Shown here: in pieces, positions 18,220 to 27,344 of the stretch
Layout of the letters: every line of letters starts with the position of its first letter
How positions within the stretch are numbered: position 1 is the first letter of the stretch
NCBI GenBank assembly: GCA_030388725.1
Contig: CP128857.1
Location: 3,472,001-3,536,000, forward strand
Length of the DNA stretch: 64,000 bases
Origin: Prodigiosinella aquatilis
GTDB taxonomy: Bacteria > Pseudomonadota > Gammaproteobacteria > Enterobacterales > Enterobacteriaceae
Direction: 5' to 3'
Notes under the pieces: model-generated
Told to the model about the DNA's origin: nothing
The model's database searches: none
What the model saw: the letters and a program-made list of their open reading frames with translations, nothing else
Position numbers and translations under genes: made by a program

Positions 18220-18557
18220 ACAATCTCCGTTTCAGTGTCAGTACCTGTCGTGGTTTGCCACTGCACGCGCAACGTCAGGTGTTCACCATCCACCGTCGGT
18301 TTGACGGCCAACAGCTTGCAACGCGGCTCCCACCGTTTGATAGCTTCGACGGATTCGCGGACAACATGCGGAATAGCGCGGTCAATTGGGTAATCAATAT
18401 AAAGATGGAGATTGTTGCCGAACTCTGGGCGATGTGGATCACTGCCGCGTGGTGTGCGCAGAATAATGCTGATGGCCTGGGCAATATCGTCAGCTCCCTC
18501 GACCAGTTCGCCGGGGTTTTTGAGCTTCGGTTGCCAAAAAACAGAGTTCGTATTCAT
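18210..18557 (-). CDS. Baseplate wedge protein W (gp25-like)
   Basis: 115 residues of the GPW/gp25 family: DIAQAISIILRTPRGSDPHRPEFG and DRAIPHVVRESVEAIKRWEPR. Wedge component with a lysozyme-like fold lacking catalysis. Located between V and J as in P2 and related tails. Confidence 0.92.
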   Translation of the reverse strand: MNTNSVFWQPKLKNPGELVEGADDIAQAISIILRTPRGSDPHRPEFGNNLHLYIDYPIDRAIPHVVRESVEAIKRWEPRCKLLAVKPTVDGEHLTLRVQWQTTTGTDTETEIVWR

Positions 18558-18602
18558 GGGGGCAGTATCGCCCCCGGAGAGAAAGCCGGATATTAAACGA
18601 CT

Positions 18603-19190
18603 TTAATGAGAATGGTGGTTTGAGTTGCCGCCGGTATCCATGATGCTACCTGTGGCATCGATATTGCCGTCTACGCTGACGTTCCCCTGAATAACCGCCG
18701 CAGCACCGCTGCCGCCGGAACCGGCCAGCCCGCCCTGGTATGTCAGTCTCCCTTTCACCAGCATATTTCCTGTCACTTCGGTTTCGGTTGCATCGAGTGT
18801 GACTTTCTGCGTTCTGACCGTTACATCAGCGGCACACTCAATCACGATATGCTCAATGCCGCCGCTAATCGTGAGCGTGTGCGTCTGCCTGTCATAGTAG
18901 AAAGCCCCGCCGTCGGCGTGCGTCGTGCCACGCACATCAGGATTATTGACTGGCGGCGTATCGACGCTTGAATAGACTGAGCCGAGAATCACGCCGTCTT
19001 CGCCATGTTCATCCAGTAGCACTTTAACCTGCTCGCCAACATCCGGGAGCCAGTAGTCTTTATTGTTTCGCGTATTGCGCTGCACCACATCCAGCCAGCC
19101 GGTACGCATGTTATCAAGCTCAGGCAGACGGACACGGGCGCGAACGGTAGCCGGGTCAACAGCGCTAACAGTACCGGTATGCAGGGTCAT
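18603..19190 (-). CDS. Baseplate assembly protein V (spike)
   Basis: 195 residues: N-terminal OB-fold (TVSAVDPATVRARVRLPELDN; LPDVGEQVKVLLDEHGEDGV) and a C-terminal beta-helix ending in HHSH, as in P2 gpV spikes that bind an iron at the tip. Trimeric membrane-piercing spike. Its start overlaps the stop of gpD (4 bp). Confidence 0.9.
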   Translation of the reverse strand: MTLHTGTVSAVDPATVRARVRLPELDNMRTGWLDVVQRNTRNNKDYWLPDVGEQVKVLLDEHGEDGVILGSVYSSVDTPPVNNPDVRGTTHADGGAFYYDRQTHTLTISGGIEHIVIECAADVTVRTQKVTLDATETEVTGNMLVKGRLTYQGGLAGSGGSGAAAVIQGNVSVDGNIDATGSIMDTGGNSNHHSH

Positions 19191-20344
19191 TTTTGCTCCT
19201 TCACCGTGGTGGAGGTCGTACCGTCAGGGTGATACACGGTCAGTGTCGTGGTCTTTTTCTTCTTCTTCGTGCCTTTTGTCAATGGGCCTCTCACGATCTC
19301 CATTTCAGTGACGTAACCGTTGCTGCGCGTCATGGTGTGACGCACAGCATTCAGCAGCCAGTCCCCGGAAAATTTGCCAAACCCGGTCAGCGTGACTTTA
19401 TTGCCTGCTACCAGTCCGGCCATGCCCATGAGCGTAATCTGACCTTGTTCCTGATATTCGTTGTGTGCATTCAGCGCAGCGGTGGCTTTCCGCTCCGCCG
19501 TATCACTGCTACTGGCTCGCCCATTGACTTTCAGCGTGTCGGCGCTCGTGGTGTCAGCGTGCGTCGCCGTCTTGGCTGTTTGGGTACTCTGCGACACAGA
19601 ACCGTCTGCCTCATACACTACCAGCTTCTTATCGCTGGCTTTCTGATGCTTCAGTTTTGCGGATTTGTACACCCGGTTTATCGTGTCACGCAGTGAATAA
19701 CTGCTGATATCCGTTCTGGCCAGCGTCATTGCGCTGGGTAGACTACGCAGCGTATCCAGATGTGAGAAAATCAGCTGTGTCGCGGTCACTTTGACTGCGT
19801 AGCCGTACTCTTTGCCGAGCCGCTTGAGGAACGCGACGTCTGTTTCATTATTCTGCGTCACACGATCTAACTTGATTGGCTCAATGCTGCCGACTAACTT
19901 TAACTTGTGCTTTTTGGCGATGCGGCTGGCAATCGCGCCGAGCGTTGTGTTTTCAAATCCCCGGTTGGATTTTGTGCGCAACGCTGTATTCACCGACGTC
20001 GCTACCCCCTTTATTGAGATCGTGGATGGCGGGCCACGGCTTTCAATCTCATCAATCGAAAAGGTGCCGCAATCCAGCAGCGGTTCACCGAGATAGCCCA
20101 TCTTCAGGATCACCGTATCGCCTTTACCCGGATACCACTGGTTTTCCCATTTCCCGTCCGTGTCCTCCAGCTCGATTTCCACCGTGTCCGATTCGCCTTT
20201 GATGTTGTCGGTATAGGTCATGCGCAGCACATAGGGCGCAATATCCTGAGTGATGTTCTTTTTCAGATACACAAGGCTGAACATCGGCGTCAGAACATCC
20301 TGAGCGACAACCGGCTGCTGCGGTGTGGTCGTCAGCGTAGCCAC
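19187..20344 (-). CDS. Tail hub protein D (late control D family)
   Basis: 385 residues. N-terminal hub domain (APYVLRMTYTDNIKGESDTVEIELED), FLKRLGKEYGYAVKVT in the middle, and a Lys-rich tail. P2 gpD / T4 gp27-like hub to which the V spike attaches. Overlaps gpX (13 bp) and gpV. Confidence 0.9.
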   Translation of the reverse strand: MATLTTTPQQPVVAQDVLTPMFSLVYLKKNITQDIAPYVLRMTYTDNIKGESDTVEIELEDTDGKWENQWYPGKGDTVILKMGYLGEPLLDCGTFSIDEIESRGPPSTISIKGVATSVNTALRTKSNRGFENTTLGAIASRIAKKHKLKLVGSIEPIKLDRVTQNNETDVAFLKRLGKEYGYAVKVTATQLIFSHLDTLRSLPSAMTLARTDISSYSLRDTINRVYKSAKLKHQKASDKKLVVYEADGSVSQSTQTAKTATHADTTSADTLKVNGRASSSDTAERKATAALNAHNEYQEQGQITLMGMAGLVAGNKVTLTGFGKFSGDWLLNAVRHTMTRSNGYVTEMEIVRGPLTKGTKKKKKTTTLTVYHPDGTTSTTVKEQK

Positions 20345-20544
20345 GGCGGCGTATCCTCCACATTGTTGATCTCAATCGGTTCGATAACGGGGATGGTCAG
20401 CACGATGCCAGACGGCAATACCGGCGTGATGGCAACGTGAGGGTTGGCGGCGACAATCCGGTCATATCCGAGAGGGTCACCATAATAATGGTTGGCGATG
20501 GTATCCCAGCGCTCACCAGTTTTGGTGATGTGTTCAATAAACAT
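20332..20544 (-). CDS. Tail protein X (LysM)
   Basis: 70 residues with a LysM-type fold: TKTGERWDTIANHYYGDPLGYDRIVAANP. P2 gpX family, peptidoglycan-binding clamp at the tail end. Overlaps gpD by 13 bp. Confidence 0.9.
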   Translation of the reverse strand: MFIEHITKTGERWDTIANHYYGDPLGYDRIVAANPHVAITPVLPSGIVLTIPVIEPIEINNVEDTPPWLR

Positions 20545-20547
20545 CGG

Positions 20548-21435
20548 TCAGATCCTCCGGGTGGAAATTGCTGCGGCCATTTTGCTGACGGCAGGTGACG
20601 ACTGGCTCATCATGCTGGTCGCTGCCCCCAGTTGCGTGCTGACTTCGTTCATCGCCGCCTCGATGTTCCCGCTGCCAACGCCGAGCAAAGATGACCGTGC
20701 ATTGTTGACGAATGACAGCGCTTGGCTGGACGAACGGACGGCACGAGCAGCATCGGGGAACGCACTGGTGACAGACGACAGCGCAGGAATGGCGTTTGTT
20801 AGTGGCGTCGCCACGCCGCCCAATTGAGTCATCAGCCCCGGCACGCGAGACAGAGCCACAGTTGGATTCGTAGCCATCTTTTGCACCAGACGAACGGTGC
20901 TGGTTGCAGTCTGTAGTGCCGACTGGGCATTACGCGCATAACCGACGGCAGAGCGAACCATTGATGCCATGCCAGAGGGTGCCGCCGCAGTAGACTTTGC
21001 TACTGCTTTTGTATTCGGCACTGTTTGCGCGATAGCGGGGGCGGTGAGCGGCTTTTTCGGATCGCCGACGTACTCACGCAGCGTCACCTGTGCATTCAGG
21101 GCCAGCACATTGCCTGAGCGGTCAGTCTGTTCGCTGGTTGCCTGGACGTCGGTTACCACAAACCAGCCACGATAGTCTCCGTTGCCGAACACCAGCGCCT
21201 GAGCGTTATGAGTGTGCATCAGATTGCGCAAGCGGGCCAGTTCAGTTTCCGGGGTGCAGTACAGCCAATTAAACACCAGGCTGATACTGATTTCGTCCAG
21301 CTTCTCACCGATGAATTGCAGGCGGGGTTTGCCTTGAATCAACGCATGTTCGGCATAGTCCACACCGAACTGGGCCTCGAACCCGTCCCAGTAGGTGATC
21401 AGCTCAAACTCAATATCGCCCAGCACGGCAAACAT
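20548..21435 (-). CDS. Tail protein U-like with long C-terminal extension
   Basis: 295 residues. Residues 1-130 match the gpU family (MFAVLGDIEFELITYWDGFE; LIQGKPRLQFIGEKLDEISI; TLREYVGD), a tail-end protein. Residues 135-295 form an Ala/Ser/Val-rich helical extension that is not in P2 gpU. It overlaps the tape measure stop by 1 bp. Confidence 0.85.
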   Translation of the reverse strand: MFAVLGDIEFELITYWDGFEAQFGVDYAEHALIQGKPRLQFIGEKLDEISISLVFNWLYCTPETELARLRNLMHTHNAQALVFGNGDYRGWFVVTDVQATSEQTDRSGNVLALNAQVTLREYVGDPKKPLTAPAIAQTVPNTKAVAKSTAAAPSGMASMVRSAVGYARNAQSALQTATSTVRLVQKMATNPTVALSRVPGLMTQLGGVATPLTNAIPALSSVTSAFPDAARAVRSSSQALSFVNNARSSLLGVGSGNIEAAMNEVSTQLGAATSMMSQSSPAVSKMAAAISTRRI

Positions 21436-23906
21436 CAGGCGTACCCCCGGCGTTGTTGTTCTGTGACGATGCGCTGCAACATTTTTTCCAGTTCGTGCAT
21501 TGACAGATTGAGGGCTTTTGCAATATCAGGCGGGCTGCCATTTTGCGTCTGGCCGTTGATATTGATTGTTGGTGAGTATGACACATGGAGGCCAGGCGCT
21601 AATTCTGTACCTGTAGCGGTATTGCCCCGGCGCAGGCTGGCCGGGTTGAATGACTGACCGACTCCGGGGATTTTCGGCACCTCAGGTGTTAGTTCTGTAG
21701 CCAGACGCTGACCCGCCGCTGCCGCCAACGGGGTGCTACGACTGATACCAATCGCGGCACCCTGGGCGATATTGTCACCAAACCCCATAAAAACACGCGA
21801 GGGAGAATGAATACCTAATTTTTCAGCAAACCAGCCTTTGATGTTGTCGCCCAGTTCGCCGACGCTGGCCTTGGCTTCCTCCCATTTATTGCGTATACCG
21901 TTCACAAACCCGCTGATGATATTGCTGCCGAACTCACTGAACTTAGCCGGTATGTCAACGCCAAAATATTTCATCACCCCGGCAAAGACTCTGTAAAACA
22001 AGCCGAGGGGTGACCAGTCCAGAATTAACCGCGTCACACCGCTGATGCCGCCTGAAAACGCAGTCTTAATATCCGCCCAGCGCTGTTTAAACCAATTGCT
22101 GATAGGTTCCCAGTAGCGATAAATCAAATAGGCCGCAATAGCGATCCCCGTGATTAACAGGCCAATGGGGTTTAACATCAATGCACGTCCCATCAGGATA
22201 ATGGAACGCCCAACTAACATAATTCCTCTCAGTAATGAAGTGCCTAAAATTCTGCCTAGATTTGCGGCCCCTTTAGCAATATTGCCGAACAACGTGATCC
22301 ACCGACGAGCTCGTCCTCCAACCCCAAACGATTCACGGAGTAATAGCCATTTGGAGCGCAGCAGCACCGCACCTTTCCAGAGGTCAACGACAGGAGATAA
22401 CAACAAATTCAGTGCCAGTTTGGTTCCAATAGATGCCGTCTTAAATGCCAGTAATCCGGCGGCGGCTGTCACCACACCGTTGACGATTTCCGGGTTGGCG
22501 GCGATCCATTTTGCTGTGCTATCCAGCAGCGGAATAATGGTTTCACCCAATGACAGCAGCGCTGGCTTTAATGACTCTCCGATTCCTATCGCCGCTTCAT
22601 TCATTCTAATTTTTGTTTGTCGCCACCTGGCTTCTAACGTGTCATTTTGTTTTGCTGCGTCTTTATCTAATGTTTGCTGAGCATCTGGACTATTCATTTC
22701 CTGCTTATTTGACTGGTATTTTCCCCAGTTCTGACGCATCGAAATCAAATGCTGGGCGGTCTGAATATCAGTAAACACTTCCGCCATCCCGAACGATTCA
22801 AACAGCTTTTGCTGAGTTTCTTTATCCCCAATCGCACCCGCTTTTTCCCATTGCGCGGCAAATGCCTTGCCCTTGCTATCAATAAATTGATTGGCAATCA
22901 TAAGTGATGCTTCGTACTGGGAAAAACCCTGCTGGTTGTACTTCAGCATGGACTCTTTATAGTTAATGCCCGCCTTCTCATACTTCTGAATAGTGTCGCT
23001 GCGGTTCATCGCTGCCAGCCAGTTAGTCATATTGGTCACCGCCTCGTCGGCTGAGCCAGATCCCTTAGCGACTTCCAGACTGGCAACAATCTGGCTAATG
23101 GCTTCTTTACCTACAATCCCTTTAGCAGCAAACGACTTCGCCAGTCCTGGCAGCGCTTTTGCCATATCCTTCAATTCAAAAGAACCCAGTTTTGCACCGG
23201 TCGCTGCCATTGCGAATGCCCGTTCCATTTCTTTGGGATCAGTAATTTGTAACGCAGAACTGAAGGCGTACGTCATCTTTGCAAGCTCGGTCATATTCCC
23301 TTTAGTCGCGGTGGCTGTTTTCCCCAGCATTCCAGCAAACGTTGATGCTTGTTCTGGATTCATCCCATCGGCAACCAACTGCCCGACGCCACCCAGCAGC
23401 GCTTCCTGTGTCTGATTGACTCTCAGTGCCGCCTGTCGAATAACCGTCCCAATAGCTTGTTCTTGCGATTTATCCAGATCCCCCGTCACTGCAATATCCC
23501 TCAATCCAGACTCAAAACTGGCGTATTGCGTCACTGAGCTGATAATGGGAGCGGCTACTGTTCTGGCTACCGCGTAGGTTTCCGCCCCTTTGGCATAGAG
23601 TGACATCCGGTTGGCCCGTGCCGCGTCACTGATGGCAGAAGCTGAAGCGAGGCGATTTTGCTGGCGCTGAAGCTGCTCCATTGTGCGACCGACACGCTGT
23701 AAATCACTATTCATGCGCTGGCTGGCACGAGAGCCAATTTGTCCGTAGCGCTCCATTGCCCGTGTCAGCCCGTTTTGCCGTTCTTGTAAACGGCGGGTGG
23801 TTTCACCAATCGAGTCCAGCGTATGGCGGGTACCGGAAATAGCCGAGCGAAAGGCCCCCGAAATTGCCCCGCCGATAATGATACCTATTGAGAACTCAGT
23901 GGCCAC
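21435..23906 (-). CDS. Tail tape measure protein
   Basis: 823 residues. N-terminal coiled coil (LQERQNGLTRAMERYGQIGSR), the conserved TP901-type region (IGTVIRQAALRVNQTQEALLGGVGQLV … GMLGKTATATKGNMTELA), a hydrophobic block at about 480-620 and a C-terminal SPSRVFMGFGDNIAQGAAIGI motif. Sets tail length and is ejected with DNA. Intact. Confidence 0.93.
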   Translation of the reverse strand: MATEFSIGIIIGGAISGAFRSAISGTRHTLDSIGETTRRLQERQNGLTRAMERYGQIGSRASQRMNSDLQRVGRTMEQLQRQQNRLASASAISDAARANRMSLYAKGAETYAVARTVAAPIISSVTQYASFESGLRDIAVTGDLDKSQEQAIGTVIRQAALRVNQTQEALLGGVGQLVADGMNPEQASTFAGMLGKTATATKGNMTELAKMTYAFSSALQITDPKEMERAFAMAATGAKLGSFELKDMAKALPGLAKSFAAKGIVGKEAISQIVASLEVAKGSGSADEAVTNMTNWLAAMNRSDTIQKYEKAGINYKESMLKYNQQGFSQYEASLMIANQFIDSKGKAFAAQWEKAGAIGDKETQQKLFESFGMAEVFTDIQTAQHLISMRQNWGKYQSNKQEMNSPDAQQTLDKDAAKQNDTLEARWRQTKIRMNEAAIGIGESLKPALLSLGETIIPLLDSTAKWIAANPEIVNGVVTAAAGLLAFKTASIGTKLALNLLLSPVVDLWKGAVLLRSKWLLLRESFGVGGRARRWITLFGNIAKGAANLGRILGTSLLRGIMLVGRSIILMGRALMLNPIGLLITGIAIAAYLIYRYWEPISNWFKQRWADIKTAFSGGISGVTRLILDWSPLGLFYRVFAGVMKYFGVDIPAKFSEFGSNIISGFVNGIRNKWEEAKASVGELGDNIKGWFAEKLGIHSPSRVFMGFGDNIAQGAAIGISRSTPLAAAAGQRLATELTPEVPKIPGVGQSFNPASLRRGNTATGTELAPGLHVSYSPTININGQTQNGSPPDIAKALNLSMHELEKMLQRIVTEQQRRGYA

Positions 23907-23938
23907 CGTCTACACTCCAATTATTCAGTTGATACGGG

Positions 23939-24217
23939 ATGACAGATATGGGAAACGCGCTGACGGTATGTAAAGGGCTGCTGATAATGGTAGTCGGCAG
24001 TATCTATCTTTATCTGCTGACGAAACTGGTTATCTATACGGTTAACAGCAGCAGCGATGCATTGGTCTGGGTATTGATGATTGGCGGCGGTACCGTGTTA
24101 TTGTCGATTGCCCTGGTGTTGGCCTCATTTATCCTGCAACCCGCCGTTTATTTGTTAGCTGCGCTGTTCGCTGGCGTTGGCGCACTACTTAGTCGCTATC
24201 GCCGTTCTCACGCTTAA
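23939..24217 (+). CDS. Small membrane protein on the opposite strand (possible moron)
   Basis: 92 residues (or 89 from the second Met at 23948) with three likely membrane helices: LLIMVVGSIYLYLLTKLVIY, WVLMIGGGTVLLSIALVLA, and PAVYLLAALFAGVGALL, ending in RYRRSHA. It fills the only gap in the tail operon and is transcribed against it, so it may be expressed in the lysogen. The 3' end overlaps the E' frame by 29 bp. No clear ribosome site. A role in exclusion is possible but not shown. Confidence 0.5.
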   Translation: MTDMGNALTVCKGLLIMVVGSIYLYLLTKLVIYTVNSSSDALVWVLMIGGGTVLLSIALVLASFILQPAVYLLAALFAGVGALLSRYRRSHA

Positions 24218-24410
24218 TCTGAATGCTGGCGATGTCCAGCCAGTCTTCCAACTCATCCACCGGCAATGCGTCCAGCTCACTCGGTTGCCACCGCCACCAC
24301 CGGGCCAGCATCGACTGCGCTTCCATCAGTACCCTGGGATTGTGCAACCACCCCTGTAATGGCCTGAAATCGTTTCTGTAGTGCCAGATAGTCCCCCAAA
24401 TCCATCCCAT
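24189..24410 (-). CDS. Tail assembly chaperone E' frame (made by frameshift)
   Basis: Read as an extension of the E frame rather than alone. The shared segment LQGWLHNPRVLMEAQSML and the conserved WWRWQPSELDALPVDELEDWLDIA match the gpE'-like downstream product. The frame relates to E by +1 or -2; a GGGG at 24354-24351 lies at the crossover. In Mu the equivalent pair uses -2 frameshifting (family knowledge). The product binds the tape measure. Confidence 0.75.
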   Translation of the reverse strand: MGWIWGTIWHYRNDFRPLQGWLHNPRVLMEAQSMLARWWRWQPSELDALPVDELEDWLDIASIQIKRENGDSD

Positions 24411-24606
24411 CCAAATCTTCCGGCACCAAACCCGACGAGCGGGACAGCAGCAAATCGTCCCAGTCTTCTGGCTGTTTACTGATGCGCTGAACGGCCTTCA
24501 GGTCTTTGACCAGCAGGCGGCGTAACGTCAGGGTTTCAATGGGAACACCGGCAGCGGTGGAATACGGTACGGATAGCTGAAATGTTTCTTGAAATGTGTC
24601 AGACAT
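24277..24606 (-). CDS. Tail assembly chaperone E (gp41-like)
   Basis: 109 residues: FQLSVPYSTAAGVPIETLTLR, RLLVKDLKAVQRI and LALQKRFQAITG match the tail chaperone E/41/14 family. Located between the tube and the tape measure, as expected. Its C-terminal 20 residues are the unshifted tail; ribosomes that shift near 24354 continue into E'. Confidence 0.88.
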   Translation of the reverse strand: MSDTFQETFQLSVPYSTAAGVPIETLTLRRLLVKDLKAVQRISKQPEDWDDLLLSRSSGLVPEDLDGMDLGDYLALQKRFQAITGVVAQSQGTDGSAVDAGPVVAVATE

Positions 24607-24678
24607 GATGTGCTCCTCTTTATAGGTGGGTTCAGGAGCAGTATGAATATGGAGGAGGAAAGCAGATAGTAAACGGGA

Positions 24679-25239
24679 TTAAAGAAGAAAGGGGCCGCAG
24701 CCCCTTACCGTCACGACTACCCCCCCAATATTGATGCGGTAGTCCGTCAACTGGTCAACGCCGCCAACGCGGAAGATATTCGCCAGGTAATCGAGTTCCA
24801 GCAGTTCTTCGCCGTCCAATACCTGCTTAATGTACGTGCAGGTAAACGAGCTGGAGAACTCAGCGTTCTCATGCGGTTTGAATGTCCCTAACGGATTTTT
24901 TTTAAACATGATGGTCAGGTATGTGACCAGTGCCACTTCATCGATACGACCTTGCGAGCTGTAACGCTCAACGTTAGAACGGCACTGTAACGACAGCGAG
25001 CTATACGGATTGGCGGCAGACAGCATCGCGTCACGGTAGAACGAGTTCCACTTGATTTCGCCCTCCAGCTTATCAAACCCGGATGGCAGTTCCACTTTAC
25101 CTACCATGCCCAATGCTTTGTGCTCTTGCATGGTCATAGTGACATCCGGCAATTTCACTTCTTCGGCACGGCCCAGCAGGTTCGTGCCGTTCAGGTAAAT
25201 GTTCGCATTGGTGATGCGGTTAACTTCAATCTTGGCCAT
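24679..25239 (-). CDS. Major tail tube protein
   Basis: 186 residues of the P2 FII family: ITNANIYLNGTNLLGRAEEVKLPDV, HKALGMVGKVELPSGFDKLEGEIKW (in parts) and VDQLTDYRINIGG. Overlaps the sheath stop by 1 bp. Forms the inner tube. Confidence 0.92.
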   Translation of the reverse strand: MAKIEVNRITNANIYLNGTNLLGRAEEVKLPDVTMTMQEHKALGMVGKVELPSGFDKLEGEIKWNSFYRDAMLSAANPYSSLSLQCRSNVERYSSQGRIDEVALVTYLTIMFKKNPLGTFKPHENAEFSSSFTCTYIKQVLDGEELLELDYLANIFRVGGVDQLTDYRINIGGVVVTVRGCGPFLL

Positions 25240-26663
25240 TAGCTGTCACTCCCGGAAGTTAAATTAGCCAGGTATTCTGAGGTGATCTCCGTCTCGAACG
25301 TCAGGCGTTCGAGCGGGGGCGGCGGTGTGAACTTATAGCTGAGTAGCAGATGCCCGGATGACAGCTCGGTTTCTTCGTTCCGGGTCGAGTCATACCAGCA
25401 TTTGAATCCCAGCAATGCGCCGTCGCCAATCAGCTTACGTCCATAGGCATTGACCGATTCGGTCAGTGAGTCGATAAGTGCCTGGGTGATCGGCATATCG
25501 ATATATTGCAGGCTGAAATACCGTATCGACTCATTGATCACATCTGCTGTCCTGCGCACGTTCTCAAAGTTCTTCATGTGCGTGACGGTTGGCCACGCTG
25601 CTGACCGGTTACCCCACAGGCGTAACCCTGTACCGTAGGAATTGAACACGGTAGTAATGCCTTGCTCGTTCAGCAGGTTCACTTCACAGCTCGGGTCATC
25701 AATCATCGCTGACAACTGGCGTTCAACGCCGGTAATACCCTGGATTTCCTGGTTAGAACTGCTCCACCAGAATCCTTTTTCCAGGTCAACTTTGGCACGC
25801 AAACCAGCCGCCCGCTGGCTCAGTGGCTCCAGCCGTTCGGCATTAGTCGCTGAGTCGTACACTTTGACGTGCGGATAAAACAGTCTGACACGCGCAGAAC
25901 TGGTGTTGAAATTGATGGTGCCAGTGGGGCCGCGACCAGTGACCACCTGCTCATAGGTCGTGCCAATCGGCGCATCCACATATGCCATCGCACCCAGCTT
26001 CTCAGCCAGCGCTTGCAGCTCGACGCGGATACTGTTCTGTGTGCAGTACACCGGGGCGATCAGAATCTTGGCGAAGAATCCAAACTGGTTATAGGTATCG
26101 TGCAGCAACTTCATGCCGGTGCGATTTCCCGTTGCGTTGACGGCACCGATGATGTCGGCGGCGGTCACTTTTGTCGGGTCGGCGTAGTCGTAACTCGCCA
26201 GCACCGTATCACCGAGCGCTTTATTCAGCCGTGTAATGACGCCCGTCTGTTGATCCAGCGTGTAATCCGTATCGAGTACATACAGTGCCGAACCGGCGTC
26301 TTTCTTCAGCTCAAGACTGGCCACGACGGGATTAGCCAGGGTTACAGAACCGTTGCTGTCGAACGTTACCGGCTCATTGTCCACATGCGTTTTATGCACT
26401 GCCGGGTCGAGCACGTTGATAACCAACACCGTGCCTGCCGCATGGTCATAAATGGCATCCAGCGCCTGGGGTATCGTGAACCCTGTCAACTGACCGCCGA
26501 ATTTCGCCGCAGCGGTATCAGACGTGCACAGCGTGACGGTATTGACCGGCCCCATCGGCGCAGTGCCAATCAGCCCAATCACGGCTGACTTCACGGCTTT
26601 GACGACGCGAGCGCCGGTTTCGACCTCTGTGGTTTCGACACCGTGAAGATAGTTAGCTGCCAT
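25239..26663 (-). CDS. Contractile tail sheath protein
   Basis: 474 residues, P2 FI/Mu gpL-like: HGVETTEVETGARVVKAVKS start, FGGQLTGFTIPQALDAIYD, GFWWSSSNQEIQGITGVERQ and the C-terminal handshake domain (RTADVINESIRYFSLQYID). Marks the tail as a myovirus-type contractile tail. Confidence 0.94.
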   Translation of the reverse strand: MAANYLHGVETTEVETGARVVKAVKSAVIGLIGTAPMGPVNTVTLCTSDTAAAKFGGQLTGFTIPQALDAIYDHAAGTVLVINVLDPAVHKTHVDNEPVTFDSNGSVTLANPVVASLELKKDAGSALYVLDTDYTLDQQTGVITRLNKALGDTVLASYDYADPTKVTAADIIGAVNATGNRTGMKLLHDTYNQFGFFAKILIAPVYCTQNSIRVELQALAEKLGAMAYVDAPIGTTYEQVVTGRGPTGTINFNTSSARVRLFYPHVKVYDSATNAERLEPLSQRAAGLRAKVDLEKGFWWSSSNQEIQGITGVERQLSAMIDDPSCEVNLLNEQGITTVFNSYGTGLRLWGNRSAAWPTVTHMKNFENVRRTADVINESIRYFSLQYIDMPITQALIDSLTESVNAYGRKLIGDGALLGFKCWYDSTRNEETELSSGHLLLSYKFTPPPPLERLTFETEITSEYLANLTSGSDS

Positions 26664-26880
26664 TGTTCACCTCGTTTTTCTTGTCTGCTGTCTGCCGGGT
26701 TTTCGCCGGAGTAACGACAGGTTGGTCATCAATGGGTGTCAGGTGCTGCAAGGCGACCAGCGTTTTCACGTAGTCGTTATCCGGCGGCAGCGAGACGTCT
26801 TTGCCTGGCCACAGCAGCACTTCAGTACCGTCGGCCAGCGTGACGCCTGATGCCGGACCGGTGTAGCGATAGTTTTTCAT
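26653..26880 (-). CDS. Small phage protein (DUF2635-like)
   Basis: 75 residues with GVTLADGTEVLLWPGKDVSLP and a Lys-rich tail. Similar small proteins precede the sheath gene in Mu-like phages. Overlaps the sheath and gp37 genes. Function unknown. Confidence 0.7.
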   Translation of the reverse strand: MKNYRYTGPASGVTLADGTEVLLWPGKDVSLPPDNDYVKTLVALQHLTPIDDQPVVTPAKTRQTADKKNEVNNGS

Positions 26881-27344
26881 TCTTCCTGTTCCTCTGTTTC
26901 AATTCCGGCCAACAGCGGCCCATCAGGCAGTTCTGTATCCTCAAGCTGGACAGCCACGGTCGCAAAATCGAGGGCGTACTGCCATAGACCGGCGACGTTG
27001 CCGATAAACACATCCCGCACAAGCCAGATTTTCCGGTTACAGCCGGGCGGCGTGTAACCGCATAGCACACGCCGCAATACATCGAGCACGGCTACTGCGC
27101 CCTGACGACCATTGAGCTGTCGGAATACCACGGTGGCGTTAAACGTCACGGTTTGGGCCTGCAACATCGCGCCGATGTCTTCTGGCTTGCCGAACTTTGA
27201 CCCGGCGTAGCTCACAAGAACCGCCCCGGTAGGGTGATTCAGGCGGTAGTCCGCCGGTTTCTCCGGGAAATACTCAATGTGCAACGTGGGCAGTTTTTCG
27301 CGCAGCCGGGATACCACGGCATCCACAATCGGTGAAACGTCCAT
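26877..27344 (-). CDS. Mu gp37-like protein (DUF1834)
   Basis: 155 residues: DVSPIVDAVVSRLREKLPTL, then a beta-rich domain ending in an acidic tail. Head-tail connector region protein in Mu-like phages; probably a tail terminator. Overlaps neighbours by 1-4 bp. Confidence 0.82.
   Translation of the reverse strand: MDVSPIVDAVVSRLREKLPTLHIEYFPEKPADYRLNHPTGAVLVSYAGSKFGKPEDIGAMLQAQTVTFNATVVFRQLNGRQGAVAVLDVLRRVLCGYTPPGCNRKIWLVRDVFIGNVAGLWQYALDFATVAVQLEDTELPDGPLLAGIETEEQEE

Noticed and set aside
25869..26588. 239-residue plus-strand frame opposite the sheath gene
   Set aside because: Antisense to a clear sheath gene; composition is Arg/His/Gln-rich without a fold.
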